DNA of 64,000 bases, taken from NCBI RefSeq assembly GCF_029227915.1, contig NC_079884.1, positions 19,902,001-19,966,000 of the forward strand. The letters run 5' to 3'. Positions 34,331-45,924 of this stretch are shown in pieces. A model generated the notes under the pieces. It ran no database searches. It was given only the letters and a program-made list of their open reading frames with translations, and had not been told where the DNA came from. The stretch is from Hydractinia symbiolongicarpus (taxonomy: Eukaryota > Cnidaria > Hydrozoa > Anthoathecata > Hydractiniidae). Numbering within the stretch: the stretch's first letter is position 1; every line of letters starts with the position of its first letter. The position numbers and the translations under genes were made by a program.

Positions 34331-37112
34331 CTATTCTACTTCTTTTCATCAAGATTTTGGTGTCAAGCTGGCTGTGTTCTCTTCAAACCTTTTTTTAGTG
34401 GGCTAATTAAATTATCCATCACATTTCTAAGAAATATTTTGTTGGTTAAACAATTAATTTTCGCAAGAAAATAAAATTTTAAAATAAAGAACTAATTTTC
34501 GCGAAGTTGGCAAGTCCTAATACTTCACGAGAATATTTCTCAATTTATACCGTTTTCAAGGACGTAGAAGACGTTAACTACAGACTGTTGAAGATGAAAT
34601 TCACTTAAATATTATATGTAGTTCTAGGTATTCAAAAGAAGAAAATTTTTGTAAATCAATTTTCAAAATGGAAAAAAAACCTAAAATTCGCGGGAAATAC
34701 TTTTCAAAAATAGCGACTTTTTTAATAATTTTTGTGGGAACTAATTTTCACGAAATTGACAAAAACTCTAATTCCTTCGAAAATAAATTCCCTTAAGGTG
34801 GCCAGGGCCATGGAGTGTAGCACTAAAAAATAAACTCCAGTACAATTTAATGAAAAAAGTTCTCACAAATTCGTCATATCACAAATTTGAATCCTTTAAA
34901 AGCATTTAAAAGATGAACTGAAAATACAAGTGATAATCCGTAGTAGCCATTTTCTCCTAGATCTGGCTTATCAATATAAAATAACTATAAAAAAAATTCT
35001 TTACATGAAAGTTGTTATGGGGTGGTTTTAAAATGAGCATAATATTTTTATATTACCTATACAGTTTAAGGATTTAGCCCTGGGGAATCAAACGTTTGTC
35101 GAATGTAGCACTTAGAGATGAAATGTTTAAAATGTTCTGTAAAATTTTCTTGTGTAATTGCCTTTTCCACGAAATGTCTGAAATGTTATTTACCGAAATA
35201 TCGCATACTTTAACATTGTCATACTTGAATGTGTTTTTTTTTGGCATATTATAATTTTGGATTGACTGCAGATATCCAATATTTTCTTGCAACTAAATAA
35301 AAGGCTGATATTAATAGTCAATTGCTTTAACCTTGCTAGCCATTTCCTGGTCTCACATCCCTCTCATGAAAAACAAAAAATATACTAACTTAAATGAAGA
35401 AAGAGTTACTGACTTTAAATTTGTCATAAAGTGTTTTTAGATCAATTTAAATAAATTAACATAAAGTATAATATTGTATTAGCTATACTTTCTGAGTTTC
35501 AAAAAAGCATTTTAAATGAATCCCATAAAAAATTTGTAATAAAACATCTAAATCTGGACTAAATAAGAAGTAACAAGTAAGGTTTTTTTAACAAATTAAT
35601 TTTTCTGTGGCAAATGTACACACTAATAAAACTTGAAAAGGGTCCTATTATTACATTCTAGGCCGGCGATTGATAATAATCCGTCGGCATATTTTCATAC
35701 ACCGTGAACAAGTATAAATATCGGTTTTACAATTAATACCCGGCATGTACATATGTACAAAAACTGTTACATGATATCAAATGTTGTGCCTTCCAAAAAA
35801 TAATGTCTTGCAAAATCTGCAATTAATCTGCAAAAAATAGTTTGTCTCAGCTACGGTAAAACCAAGGAAATTGTACAACTGGATTTGATAAAATAAAACA
35901 ACAGCTCATGAAATAATAACAACAAAATTTCAGTACCTTTTCCAAATAAAATGCCTTTTGCCAATATTAAGCAATTTATAATATAATATGCTAATTTTGC
36001 TTTTATTTACATATAAAAGTTGTTTTAATTTCGTGTCTTTTTCCTTCTGCCATCTGTAAATTTTGCTTTAGAAGGCGAACGGTGAATTTGCATCTTGTTC
36101 GCTCTTTTCGTATCATGTGACCAGTCTGTGCCAGAAAAAAATATATAAAAACGCACAGAGTAATGTGTTTACCACTCACCAGACTGCTCCTTTAAACATA
36201 TAATTTAAGGAAAGCTATTTGGTCTCTTTGTCCACAAGGAGGTCATTTTGGAAATTTTAAATGGTGCCATGGCACCATGGCACCAACGCTAGATCCGCCC
36301 CTGAGGAGAAGTGGTTCAATCATCGCTGCATAAACTTTTTCTGCTGCTTATTATGTTAATCAAAAGATATAGCAGTGCTGATTCAAATTAACATCACATA
36401 ATTCTAAAAGCACTGTGTAAGTATTAATAACTGTAATTTTTTCTAAACATGGAGGTAGATTGAACTCACTTAGTGCGCATTAAAATTCTATTCAAATTGC
36501 CATTGTTTCGCCATCCCTTTGATATCCATACGTGATGTGCATTTCACTGGATTTTACCAAAAAAACATTACGTAATCCTTTAGCACGCCGTTTGTTTACA
36601 TTAAAAAAAACGTGATTTTCAGGCAAAGCACTACTACTCTGGAGATGTTGTGTTGTTTTTATTCTTCAGGGGAAGAGTGAATTGTCAGGGGCGGCGCCAC
36701 AATTAATATATTCGAAAGATATTAAAATTTTCATTAGACCTATTTCCATTTCTTTGATTCTGCTGATACACAAAACACATATCAGCCATTTTGAAATGAA
36801 CTATTGTTTGATCTGCTAATCAGTTACGTAATGTTATGGCTTATTAACATTCAGTTGTTTTCTCGACCAATGAAGTTTAAAAAAACTGACACGCGCTAGA
36901 ATTTAAAATGACAATATGAATAGATTTGCAACCGATCGTATCACGGATGATTTCAATAGAAACAAAAGAGTTCGATCTTTGATTTAGAATAATTCAGTGT
37001 ATTTTATGGTTCTTTGTGAAAACATAAAATGAAACGATGAAAGAACAATGCGATGATTGTGAATATGTGCTTGATGCATGTGAAAAAAAATGTATTGATC
37101 AATTTTTTTCAT
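34331..37112. other. intergenic DNA with hAT-like termini, no gene recognised
   Basis: No coding family recognised. At 36284-36302 the sequence GCTAGATCCGCCCCTG is the reverse complement of the CAGGGGCGGATCTAG-type terminus common to hAT elements. At about 36689 an oppositely facing CAGGGGCGGCGCC occurs. The matching far ends were not found. A nested palindrome TGGTGCCATGGCACCA lies at 36262-36277. Confidence 0.4.
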
Positions 37113-37127
37113 ATAAAATAAAAGAGC

Positions 37128-37742
37128 ATGTTGAAGTTTGGAGACCAAATGATTAAATCAAAAGAATTTTACAGTAATGTCACACCGTACAATATCGAAG
37201 ATGTGAAACTTGAAAACCTGGTGGTGAGTGATTTCATACCAGCAAACAAAGGCAAAGATGAACGCTTTGTGATTGGATATCCTGACCAAGACGGCAACAT
37301 ATCCCCGCTACTAATAAAAGCCCCTTAAAAATCTACTCTCAGGGTGTCTCTCATTATAGTCAGGATTCAGCGTTCACCATGTCGTTTGATCTTGGTGATT
37401 ATCCTGACTAAATACGACGAGATCTTAAAAAAAGGGGAGTGGGAAAGTGGGGCTTACTTCACCAACCTAGGTGTGAAGAAAGATTGTTATATTAACCCTA
37501 AACTCAAGGAATGGGAAGGTAAAATTAGAACCAATTTTCATAAAAAAAGATACCCGAGGAATCTTGTGAGTGTACGGCAATCTTTAAAATAGGAAGTATT
37601 TATAAACAAGGATGCAACTATTACATCCAAACTTATTTGGAAGAATGCAAATATAAAGAGGTTGAACGGTATGGTGCTAATTATTTAAGTGAGTCTAAGG
37701 ATGATCTCGATGATGACGACGAGAGTTTTAGTGTGTTATAGC
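37128..37742 (+). pseudogene. element-associated replication-type protein fragment
   Basis: Two frames joined by a shift near 37325-37410. The first 66 codons contain VVSDFIPANKGKDERFVIGY and SPLLIKAP. The next piece has LKKGEWESGAYFTNLGVK. A third piece ends in an acidic DDLDDDDESFSVL tail. A beta-rich body with an acidic C-terminal tail is reminiscent of viral single-stranded-DNA-binding proteins, but I cannot prove this. It lies at the left edge of the Polinton-like block on the strand opposite the polymerase. Confidence 0.4.
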
Positions 37743-37751
37743 ATGTAATAA

Positions 37752-38018
37752 ATAAACGCACTTCGAAAAGAAGCTACAAAACTGCATGTTCCTCGTTATT
37801 CTACACTGAACAAACCCGATCTGGTTGGGGCAATCCGCAAAAAAGTACAACCCAAACAGACGGTCCTTATTGCAAACCTTGCGTTGAAATTGCATATGAA
37901 AAAAATCTTGAAGAATATTTGCAAGAACTCACGACGTATAGTACATGATGGGGATCTACTGATCGATGCTGATACTGGTGCTGTAAACGGTTGCGATATT
38001 GATTATACACGCATGTAG
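37752..38018 (+). pseudogene. SAP/Rho-N-like helical frame
   Basis: The reading frame has no good start codon and opens LRKEATKLHVPRYSTLNKP followed by DLVGAIRKK, the pattern of a short helix-extension-helix (SAP or Rho-N like) nucleic-acid-binding module. The rest is lysine-rich, then acidic (DGDLLIDADTGAVNG). A similar module starts the polymerase frame at 44718. It is probably a degraded structural or DNA-binding protein of the same element. Confidence 0.4.
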
Positions 38019-38287
38019 TTTTTATAGGAAAATATTTCCTATAAAACTTATACTCAATATCGAATACGCGGGCGGGGAATCTAAGTACCGCCGGTATACT
38101 GTACAGATTGAATTTTTTTTAAAAATTCGTCCTTACCTTCCTGTCGACCTTTTGCAATTAACTAGGCGCGCTCTCGCTCATTGAAATTATTGACGATACG
38201 CTTAACTCGTTGGCGTATTTGCTCTTTTAGCACCATATATCGCTGTAACACCATTTTTGATTGCCTTTGCGCAACATCTTTTTACTT

Positions 38288-38325
38288 TGCCCGATGATGG
38301 GAGAAGGATCTCCCGAAACGTCGCC
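38288..38325 (+). ncRNA. hammerhead-ribozyme-like stem-loop (weak)
   Basis: CCGATGAT is followed by stem GGGAG (38299-38303), loop AAGGAT, stem CTCCC (38310-38314), then GAAACGTC. The layout resembles the hammerhead core CUGAUGA-stem II-GAAA. However, the second core base is C instead of U and an extra U precedes the stem, so activity is doubtful. It may instead be part of a decayed coding frame. Confidence 0.25.
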
Positions 38326-38341
38326 TACTAAACTATCATGT

Positions 38342-38533
38342 TCAAGAAATGATAAACTTTCCACAGTAATATCCTTGTTTTATTACGTAATAATCAAATA
38401 ATATTGCTCCCGTCATATATCCACCAAGCTTCAGACCATCCTTCAGGTCCATCTTGGCTCCAGGTCTAGAAACGCCTTTTTTGCCCCCAGTGCTAGAAGT
38501 ATAGTGTACGACATCAAGCGAGCAGCTTCCCAT
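38342..38533 (-). CDS. small Polinton-associated protein with hydrophobic segment
   Basis: A 63-residue frame with MDLKDGLKLGGYMTGAILFD near its middle, a short hydrophobic helix preceded by an amphipathic start. Comparable short frames (DLKDALKLGG followed by a hydrophobic run) recur next to cnidarian Polinton polymerases, as I recall the family. It is unlikely to be expressed as a functional protein given the state of the element. Confidence 0.4.
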   Translation of the reverse strand: MGSCSLDVVHYTSSTGGKKGVSRPGAKMDLKDGLKLGGYMTGAILFDYYVIKQGYYCGKFIIS

Positions 38534-38582
38534 AGGGAATGACTTCTTTCTGTTGCGGTGATATGTTTGAATTCATTTATTA

Positions 38583-38904
38583 TTATATGAACTTTTTCTC
38601 AACGGGCTGCTCCGGTGATTTGTTGCCGGGTTGCTGCTGCTGCTGGTTTTTAAAAAACTTGAACCAAACACCGACGCCTCCTATCGCAATAACTGTTACC
38701 GTTGCAGCTCCCAGCATTGACGAAGTACTTACCGAAGTACTTACTGAGGCACTTGCCTCAGTTACTTGACCACTTTCAATCTTGTTCTTATTCAAGTCCT
38801 CCATGTTCTTACGATTCCATTCTGCAAGTCTCTTGCCAGAAGCAACACGAACTTTGGTTTTTCTTTGTAATAACTTGTTTTAGTTCTTGCTTGTCCTCAG
38901 TCAT
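38583..38904 (-). pseudogene. small single-pass membrane protein of the Polinton-like element
   Basis: A start at 38904 leads to a basic region that continues after a frameshift as VASGKRLAEWNRKN. Then come an S/T-rich stretch, one hydrophobic segment (MLGAATVTVIAIGGVGVWF), a Q run and a charged tail. A basic GKRLAEWN motif ahead of a single membrane segment recurs in small proteins of cnidarian Polintons. A virion membrane role is only a guess. Confidence 0.5.
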
Positions 38905-38949
38905 TTTATTATTAGCATTGTTTTATAGAGGATGACTTCTATAAAAAAT

Positions 38950-39644
38950 TTGAATACAATTCGCGCTCAGTTCTCATCAACATATTTCCAATTATGTGCA
39001 CCTAACTCTAACTCACAGGCATGGGCTGAAAACCTACTTGCGGGTAGAGTGAGTACAATTTTTCGCCTCATATCATAACCATGGCTGAGCCATGCATCAA
39101 AGCTTGGATTCCATCCATGTTTAACCTTAAGTACAAGTTTTCATATAAGCCTACAGCCATTTTTGACATGTTGTTCCCCATTGTCTTCTTTTTCTTCTTC
39201 GGTGTTTTGTTTGTTTGGACAAAACTAAAATTGGTGCTAGAAATTTATCAAACGCAGAGTACACGAGGATTCCCAAATCAGCCATATTATCCTTGATAAT
39301 CGGATCATCCTCGATATCTCGCTTTAATTCCTCAGCACTATCGAGTTGAACAACATTACCTACAACATTGGTGTACATACTAATCGCATGAGAAGACAGT
39401 GCCTTGGCCGTTTTTCTCCTTTATCATGGATTTCACGTTGAACCTATTCAGAGTAGGCCTTTTCGATCGCGTCGTCTGGCGCCTTTTCTACGAAGCCCTC
39501 AGTACACTTTTTTGGTAGAAGATGCCCTTTGCCTTTACGCGGAGCATCCTTCAAAACTTGACGTTTATCTACTACTTTTTCAGGTTGTTGCAAGGATTTT
39601 GCGGGAGTATCAACAACATCAAATAGTTCAGCAAGTTGAGACAT
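38950..39644 (-). pseudogene. uncharacterised Polinton-associated protein, frameshifted
   Basis: It starts MSQLAELFDVVDTP at 39644 with a K/P-rich charged leader. After a frameshift near 39440 it continues with DIEDDPIIKDNMADLGI and a KHRRRKRRQW basic patch. A further shift leads to a piece with WNPSFDAWLSHGYD. I recognise no domain. The position between the membrane frame and the zinc-binding frame, all on one strand, suggests one element transcription unit. Confidence 0.4.
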
Positions 39645-39773
39645 TCTGTTTATTATACGTCGAAAACGTAAAATATATTAGTACCATCATATAGGGTATA
39701 ATTATCGCAACAGATAGATATACATCTAGGCCTTCCATTTATTTGTCTGGTTTGTTTGATCAAACACACTAGA

Positions 39774-40130
39774 CTATATATCCTGGATGTGCTTCATGAA
39801 TGTTACAATATCACATCCCAGATATTCTTGGGAAGATATCTCCGTAACATAACTTAGGGCAGCGCGCATTCTGGCTAGAATTAGCTTATAGAGATACTCA
39901 GGGCAATCACATATGGAGCACTGCCCTTTTTCTTTTTTGTGTGGGCATTTGTTACATTCTTTTAATGCCTTCTTTACATCGAGGCATTTAATGCACTTTT
40001 GTGTCAGCTGTCCATTACCTGGGTTCACCCTGAAGTTGTCTAGTGGTAAAGTGTGCTTACAAGCTGTGCATTGCCTTTGTCTCTTCCATGTGTTTTTTGT
40101 TGTTTTGTGAAGTATAACCTCACAAAAGTT
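39774..40130 (-). pseudogene. Cys-rich zinc-binding frame of the Polinton-like element
   Basis: The frame contains RQCTACKHTLPLDNFRVNPG and KCIKCLD, giving a CxxC...CxxC pair. It then has CNKCPHKKEKGQCSICDC and a helical C-terminus. Such paired zinc knuckles often precede HNH-type or replication modules, but no nuclease motif is visible. A stop lies directly upstream in this frame, while the nearest ATG (about 40148) is one base out of frame, so the N-terminus is probably frameshifted. Confidence 0.45.
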
Positions 40131-40314
40131 TTGGACATCTTAAACATTTTTTAAAAACAAAACGCTCGGGGTTTTTTTATTCCTGTTTGTTGTTGTTGTT
40201 ATTGTTTCAAACCCGGAGGGTTTTTCTGAATGTCTGTGCACTCACCTTTTTTTAAGTTAGCACAATTTTTGCCGTCGTGGCACTATTTTCCCAACATGGC
40301 ACAGTGTGGTAGAA

Positions 40315-40554
40315 ACAGGGGCGAGACGGCCGCTCCGAGCTAAGGCGTGATCGCGCCAGAGCACCCTTATCCTTCCGCCAGGACAAAGCCTGCTATCACA
40401 ATTTTGCTATAATCCAAACTTCGTATATACTCTTGCAGTATCACCTTGAGTATTGCCCGTGTGGCAAACCGCGCATCCCCGGCAAGCTCATTTGCGCATC
40501 ATGCAGAAAAACCCTTGATTATTCAAAAATGTTTAAAACGTTTATGAATAGATG
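40315..40554 (+). pseudogene. open frame with treble-clef-like Cys motif
   Basis: An 80-codon frame without an ATG near its start. It contains YCPCGKPRIPGKLICASC, a CxC-x(9)-CxxC arrangement, then a basic tail. It lies antisense in the gap between the zinc-binding frame and the polymerase C-terminus. It may be an element gene fragment. No family named. Confidence 0.3.
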
Positions 40555-40774
40555 AGGTAAATGAGATTTGATCTTGTATTTACCGCCTTATACTGATGAG
40601 GGGTGAATCTCATTTTCCCCGATGTACCCACGGGCTAATGTTGTGATCATATCTTTTTGCACGAGCCTTTTATCATCGTCACGATTAAGGACAATTTTGG
40701 TGCTTGTTACAGTGTAAAGTTGATGATTTTATTCTGGATAAGGACCTGACTTTTATAAAGATTCATACCTTCAT

Positions 40775-43700
40775 CTAAACATTTTTTATAATCATCAAAG
40801 GTGATTGATTTTTTAACACCCTTGAATCGTTTGTCTTCTTTTCCAATGTTTTTAATGCATACAATTTTGCTCGCAAGGCAGTAAATTCCGTCATGATTTT
40901 ACCTCCTAATTCATCTTTCATCAAGCTCACAACCTTTTTATTCATTCCAATAGGAAGTGGTCTACCATCTTCCTTTGTATAAGCGCTTGTATCGAAGCGT
41001 TTCTCGTCGTCGCCCGCGATATTCCGGTAAAAATCTTCGGTCTTGATGTAATACACGAAACTATCAGTAATCATACAGCAGACTTGGATTTTACTCTCAT
41101 ATTTTGGTTGAATGTAATCATAATGAAATTCATACACGGCAAGTTTGCTCAAATCTAATATGGCCTGTCCAAGATATACCGGTTTAGTCATTTTTATCTC
41201 CGTTTTACCCATTTCAACACCCATTAAGTTTTTCCTAAATGCATGACCATCTTAAAAATTGGGCTTCATCACATACTTTTAATATGCTTTTTCGCTTGTC
41301 AGAAGTTTTATATCGCGATGGTTGCGGATATTTTCCATCGTTTTTCCAAACACGGACAGGTTCATCAATTTAAAAAAGTCCTTTTCAAAATCGTTCTTAG
41401 CAGCAGTCCTCAATTTGGTATTCATATCAATGTAAGGCCTAAGCCACGGACTCTGCTTGAACTGGATGGCTCGGTGCACTGTTTTCAGAATTAGGCAATG
41501 CTTTATGGCTTCGTTGAGTGCTCTGATATGCACGGCATACTTCTTCTTGTTCGAAGGTTTGGTACCAATTTTTCCACTTTTGCAATTGTCATCCTCTCCG
41601 GAAAATATGGCAGCTCGTTATGTTTTTTATGCAGCTCCTTAGGGTAATCCACATTGACTTCCAATAGGTAGCCGTGCTTATTTTTCTTTACCAGTTTCAC
41701 CAGCGATCCTTTTGGGCGTAAAAACGTCGACATTACTGACCCATTTAAAATCATGGGTTGGTAAACCCTCGCGCATGGTCCAACCGTATAGATTGTTGGC
41801 ATCGAGGTATTTTAAGTACGACGATTCTTCGTCAGGATTATATTGATCGCCCATGTATTTGTTGTTGGCCTCATAGCGATAAACAGCTTGCACAATGCCA
41901 CCTCGAATACCCTTTTCAAACATGTCAGGATCCGTGAGGAGCTCTAATTCTATCCCAGTGCATTTTAATGAGGCCTTCCAAGACCGCTGTAAAAGTGTGC
42001 TGGATCCAACTTATAATTTAGAAGACACACACCCCGAAAATTTTCAATGACATCTGCTGGTAGTAAAACATCCATTCCAAGGTATACATCAGGGTAGTCA
42101 CCGAGCGTAACATAATCTCCCTTTGGTACGATGTAATTCCACAACCTTTAAACATATTTATACTCTATATTAGAGATGCCTTTCATATTCAGGTTACTTT
42201 AAAATGATTCCTTTGGCGGTAGCTCTGATTTTTTAAATCTCTTCCAACAATCCATATAAGGAAAATTCTAAATATATCATCATCATTAAACTGCCGTGCC
42301 ATCGAGGGTAAATTTGACTTTAATTCTTCTTTTATTAATTGCTTATACAATTTCCACAATAAAATTTAGCGATATATTCAGATGATATACCCTTAAATTC
42401 TTAGCAGTCCTGTGCACAGTTTTTACACTTCATTCCACATGCGTTTGTTCCAATAAGATTACTTGATAATTTATCGAGACTCGATGCCATAAATCGAAAA
42501 CTATCGATGAATCTAAGCTCTATTTTTTTCAATACCTGCTCTCTATTCGAATTGGTAACGCCTGCTAATGGCACCATGATTTTTATATTAAAACTGATAT
42601 ATTTCTCCTTGTTTTCCGCAATGCACCCAATACCTTGCGCGTTGAATTTTTTACAAAGCTCTTTAATGCAAAGATGCGCGTCGTACCCACTGAGGTTGTG
42701 GAAGATGATTGGGATGTGTTTTGGAATCTTATGCACTAGGTTGCAATTGTTATGGCCTGCACCTTGGTAGAGACCTGTATAACGACAGTGATCTTGAACC
42801 TTACGATTGTGCGTAGGATCGTTGAATGGTTTCATAAAGATATAACATTCTGTTGCCTCGATGTGCTCTTTATTTTAAGCTCCGTCATAGGCTGCTGTGG
42901 AAACGTATCATATAACCTCTTCACCTCATCTTCCAAGTGGTTTACAAATTTGTCCACGCAATCCTTGCCACAGTATGTTTTCAATGGATCTGGTACATCG
43001 CCATAAGCAAATGTGCTATATGTGCATCCGCCTGATGACACATGCTTGTTCAGCTTCACAGTCTTACTTTCCCTACGATCTTCTACTGGGATCAAAAGGG
43101 ATTCAAAATCAGCATAAATCGCAAACGGTACCTTGAATTACATATGACCATCCTGATATTTCAACCATTTTTAACTTTCTTTTGGCATCGTATTTTTAAC
43201 CGCCTTGTGGTCTTTGCAATAGCTGCAGTGCTTGTCCCTGGATTCTACACAATTAAAGGCCTGCAGGCAATTTAGGCAGAAATGCATCTCTTTTTTGTTT
43301 TTAGATTTCCCTCTGCCAAACAGCCTTGAGAGATTTTTGATGCAGGTGTAGTGTGTCTTTTCATTATCTGTGATGAGCAGCAGATTCATCTGTTTTTCGC
43401 GTGATGCATTGTAATCTGACTTACGCAAAATATTGAGGCTGCTAGTCCTCGAGGGATACAAAACGCAAAAACATGACCGCAAGATTGGGGTTGTTATTTT
43501 TAAATTTTATTATTTTCTTAAAGTCTGGTGGAAATTCTAACCCTTCCCAGTGGTAGAGATCTGCATATTGTTGTAATTTAAGCATTCTTTGAACATGTTT
43601 CCTAATCTCTTCATAATGCAGTGCCGCAATAACACTCCATTTAAAGCACTCTTCATCTTCATTTTTTGGGTTGATGATAGCCTTTTTTGCACTTATCCAA

Positions 43701-44718
43701 GATGGTAATTTTATATATAAGAAACCTAGTGTAAGCTGCAATTTATGAAAGTCGATATCCAGGTGCACGATTCGATCGATTGTAAACGCACTCTGCGGTA
43801 GCGCTGGATTTTCCACATGAACCCTTGTTTGTGCAAACAGCAACTCTTCCAGCAACTAATTTACATCACTCCCTTGAAATACCTGCATGAGCCTGCTGTT
43901 AAATGGCTTTTCAACTCTTGCGTATGTATCAATGTTTGCATACATATTGTGTAAATCTTCAGCTCCATAGAAATCTTCTGCATCAGGTTGAACAGCAAGC
44001 ATGATCTTATTTTTCCATATGATCTACATTGACAGCTGCACTTTGGCAGATCCCATATCTTCCACCTGTTCAACAATCAAATGTTCCACATGCGGTCTCA
44101 CCAGTGCTATATAACTATCAACGTCAGCTTTTTTAACACCGGGTATTCGAAAACTTCGAAATGTCTTGTGGAGTGCATGTTTATGCTCCCGAGGAGTGAG
44201 GTCAGGATCGGATTCTTTACCCTCTTCGAAGAGATTATGGAGACTACCATCGATGTAGTCTTTCTCAGCCTCTTCTTCAACTTCATCATAAAGCGTAGGT
44301 TTTGCAACGATGTTTTTTGCCTTGTTGTACAACTTCGTAATTTTGCTCTTGAACCTCTTGTAAGCATTATTTACATGATCATTTATAGGTTTCGGTACAG
44401 CGTTGATTAACCAATCGTACCATCCTTGCATCTTACTTTTTACTACCGATCGATTCTTCAACATCTTCTGTTTTTCAAAAATATCCATGGCCTTGGGTGT
44501 GAGTAAAATCGTCACAGGCCTGACTAGTTTTTTTATCTTGGTGATCTTCGCAGTCTCTGTGGTGTTTCCAATTACGAGATCATATCAGCCTCAGAGTAAC
44601 GAGTTAATCCACAGCTCTTTGCCATTTCACATAATTCTTTAACGGTTCTTGTATTCATCTTTATCATAGAATTTAGGGTTTGATTTTTTATTTCTCTGGA
44701 CAAATCTGGCGAGGTCAT
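40775..44718 (-). pseudogene. protein-primed family-B DNA polymerase of a Polinton-like element, broken
   Basis: Pieces lie in the expected order from 44718 downward. First is an N-terminal Rho-N-like module (RYSEADMI), then a linker domain with LPSWISAKKAIINPKNEDEE. The 3'-5' exonuclease part has FHNLSGYDAH and FIDSFRFMASSLDKL. Palm motif A is DANNLYGW. Motif B is KLMNLSVFGKT, with L where N is usual. The region expected to hold YTDTDS reads MITDS, so the first catalytic aspartate is gone. Frame changes or stops occur near 44540, 44050, 43860, 43480, 43160, 42830, 42400, 42010, 41700, 41520 and 41270. In life it would copy the element using a protein primer. This copy cannot. Confidence 0.85.
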
Positions 44719-45924
44719 TTTACTTATTAACATTTTATTGATCAATCACACTCTCTCGGATACCATCTGACTTTTTTTTAGCACAGGCGCGGATGCTGTC
44801 GGAGATCGTCGGGTGCCGTCAGATTATGTTGGAGACCATCGAATTTATCGGATTTTCCGATTTTCCTGGCGCATGCGCAGAAACATATCAAAGGATTATG
44901 CTAGATGTGGGGAGTCACCAATGCTAACGATTTGAATTTGAGGGTAACACTCGTTCAAGGACATGAACAACGGGGGGAGAGTGTCGAAGGAATACTGGGG
45001 AGGTGAAACTTCATCGATATCAACGATTTTCTTTGAGGGGTTAACACTTTGCACAAAAATATATATCTCTGGAGGTTACCCTATAGCTACATTTAAGGTT
45101 AAGCTAGCATTTATTAGTACTAAATTAAACGAAATTCTCGCAAGATAAATAAAACCTCAATTGAGGTTTTGACAAAATTCTTGCTTAGAAAATTTTTAGA
45201 TTTGAAAGAAATGTTTTAGGATGGAAAATTTTCAACCACCTCTATTAAGATTGGTTTCCATTGCAATCTAATAACATAGAGGAGGACATTTTAAGATTGA
45301 TTTTCATAAGGCGTATTAAAAGAAAAAAGAAACAGTGGTGATCCCAGGACCGTGATTGCACACATGATATACTCAATCAGTTTAAACAATAGCTCATTAA
45401 TGATTCTGTTAATTTCAATAGAAAAAACTTAGCAAAAGTTGAACATTTCCAAATTTAAAAAAACTTATAAAACCGAAAAAAGTTGTACATCTTTCCTGTT
45501 TACACGATAAGTTTTTTATCTTACATTTAAACGGTCCGTTAAAAAATTAACATCGATTAGCACACCTGCTTAACGCAAATAAACATTTGAGGGGGATCTT
45601 TCCTGTATACAGTGAAATTCCTCTAAAGGCTAAAATACACGGTAAGTTTAAACATGTTAAATGTTAAAAGTTCTAAAACAGGTTCTGTTTTTTGTCCACG
45701 AAAAACATTCCAAAATCAAAAGCACGATTTGATTCGTTTGAGCCAATTCCTTTCTTTTTTTCTAAAGGTAGGGAATGATAATTTCTTCGAAGTATTATAT
45801 TCATTCATTTGTATTGCTAAAATGCTTTTCGTTTGCGCTGAGACTGAAACCATCTGGAAAATCAATTAATAGATCTCTCTGTTTTGCCCTTTTAAATGAG
45901 TTAAATGGGTAAAAAGTGGTCATC
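44719..45924. other. intergenic DNA right of the Polinton-like block
   Basis: No gene recognised. Around 44790-44880 imperfect repeats of GTCGGAGATCGTC-type sequence occur and could be near an element terminus. A perfect 20-bp palindrome AAAACCTCAATTGAGGTTTT is at 45151-45170. Confidence 0.4.

Larger units (their letters stand above)
37113..44718. mobile_element. Polinton/Maverick-like (adintovirus-like) element remnant
   Basis: The segment combines a protein-primed family-B DNA polymerase on the - strand (40.8-44.7 kb) with a set of small frames on both strands. These include a short membrane protein, a basic leader frame, a Cys-rich zinc-binding frame and SAP/Rho-N-like helical frames. Such sets recur beside this polymerase in cnidarian Polintons. 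No retroviral-type integrase, packaging ATPase, protease or major capsid frame is visible, and I found no terminal inverted repeats, so the boundaries are those of the recognisable genes. Nearly every frame is interrupted, so this is a fossil. Confidence 0.75.

Noticed and set aside
34194-34406. 70-codon frame of Phe/Ser/Leu
   Set aside because: It is produced by a pyrimidine-rich tract and spans the end of a TIR element, so low complexity explains it.
42507-43275. Several + strand frames of about 80 codons
   Set aside because: They are shadows antisense to the polymerase remnant, which carries the family motifs.
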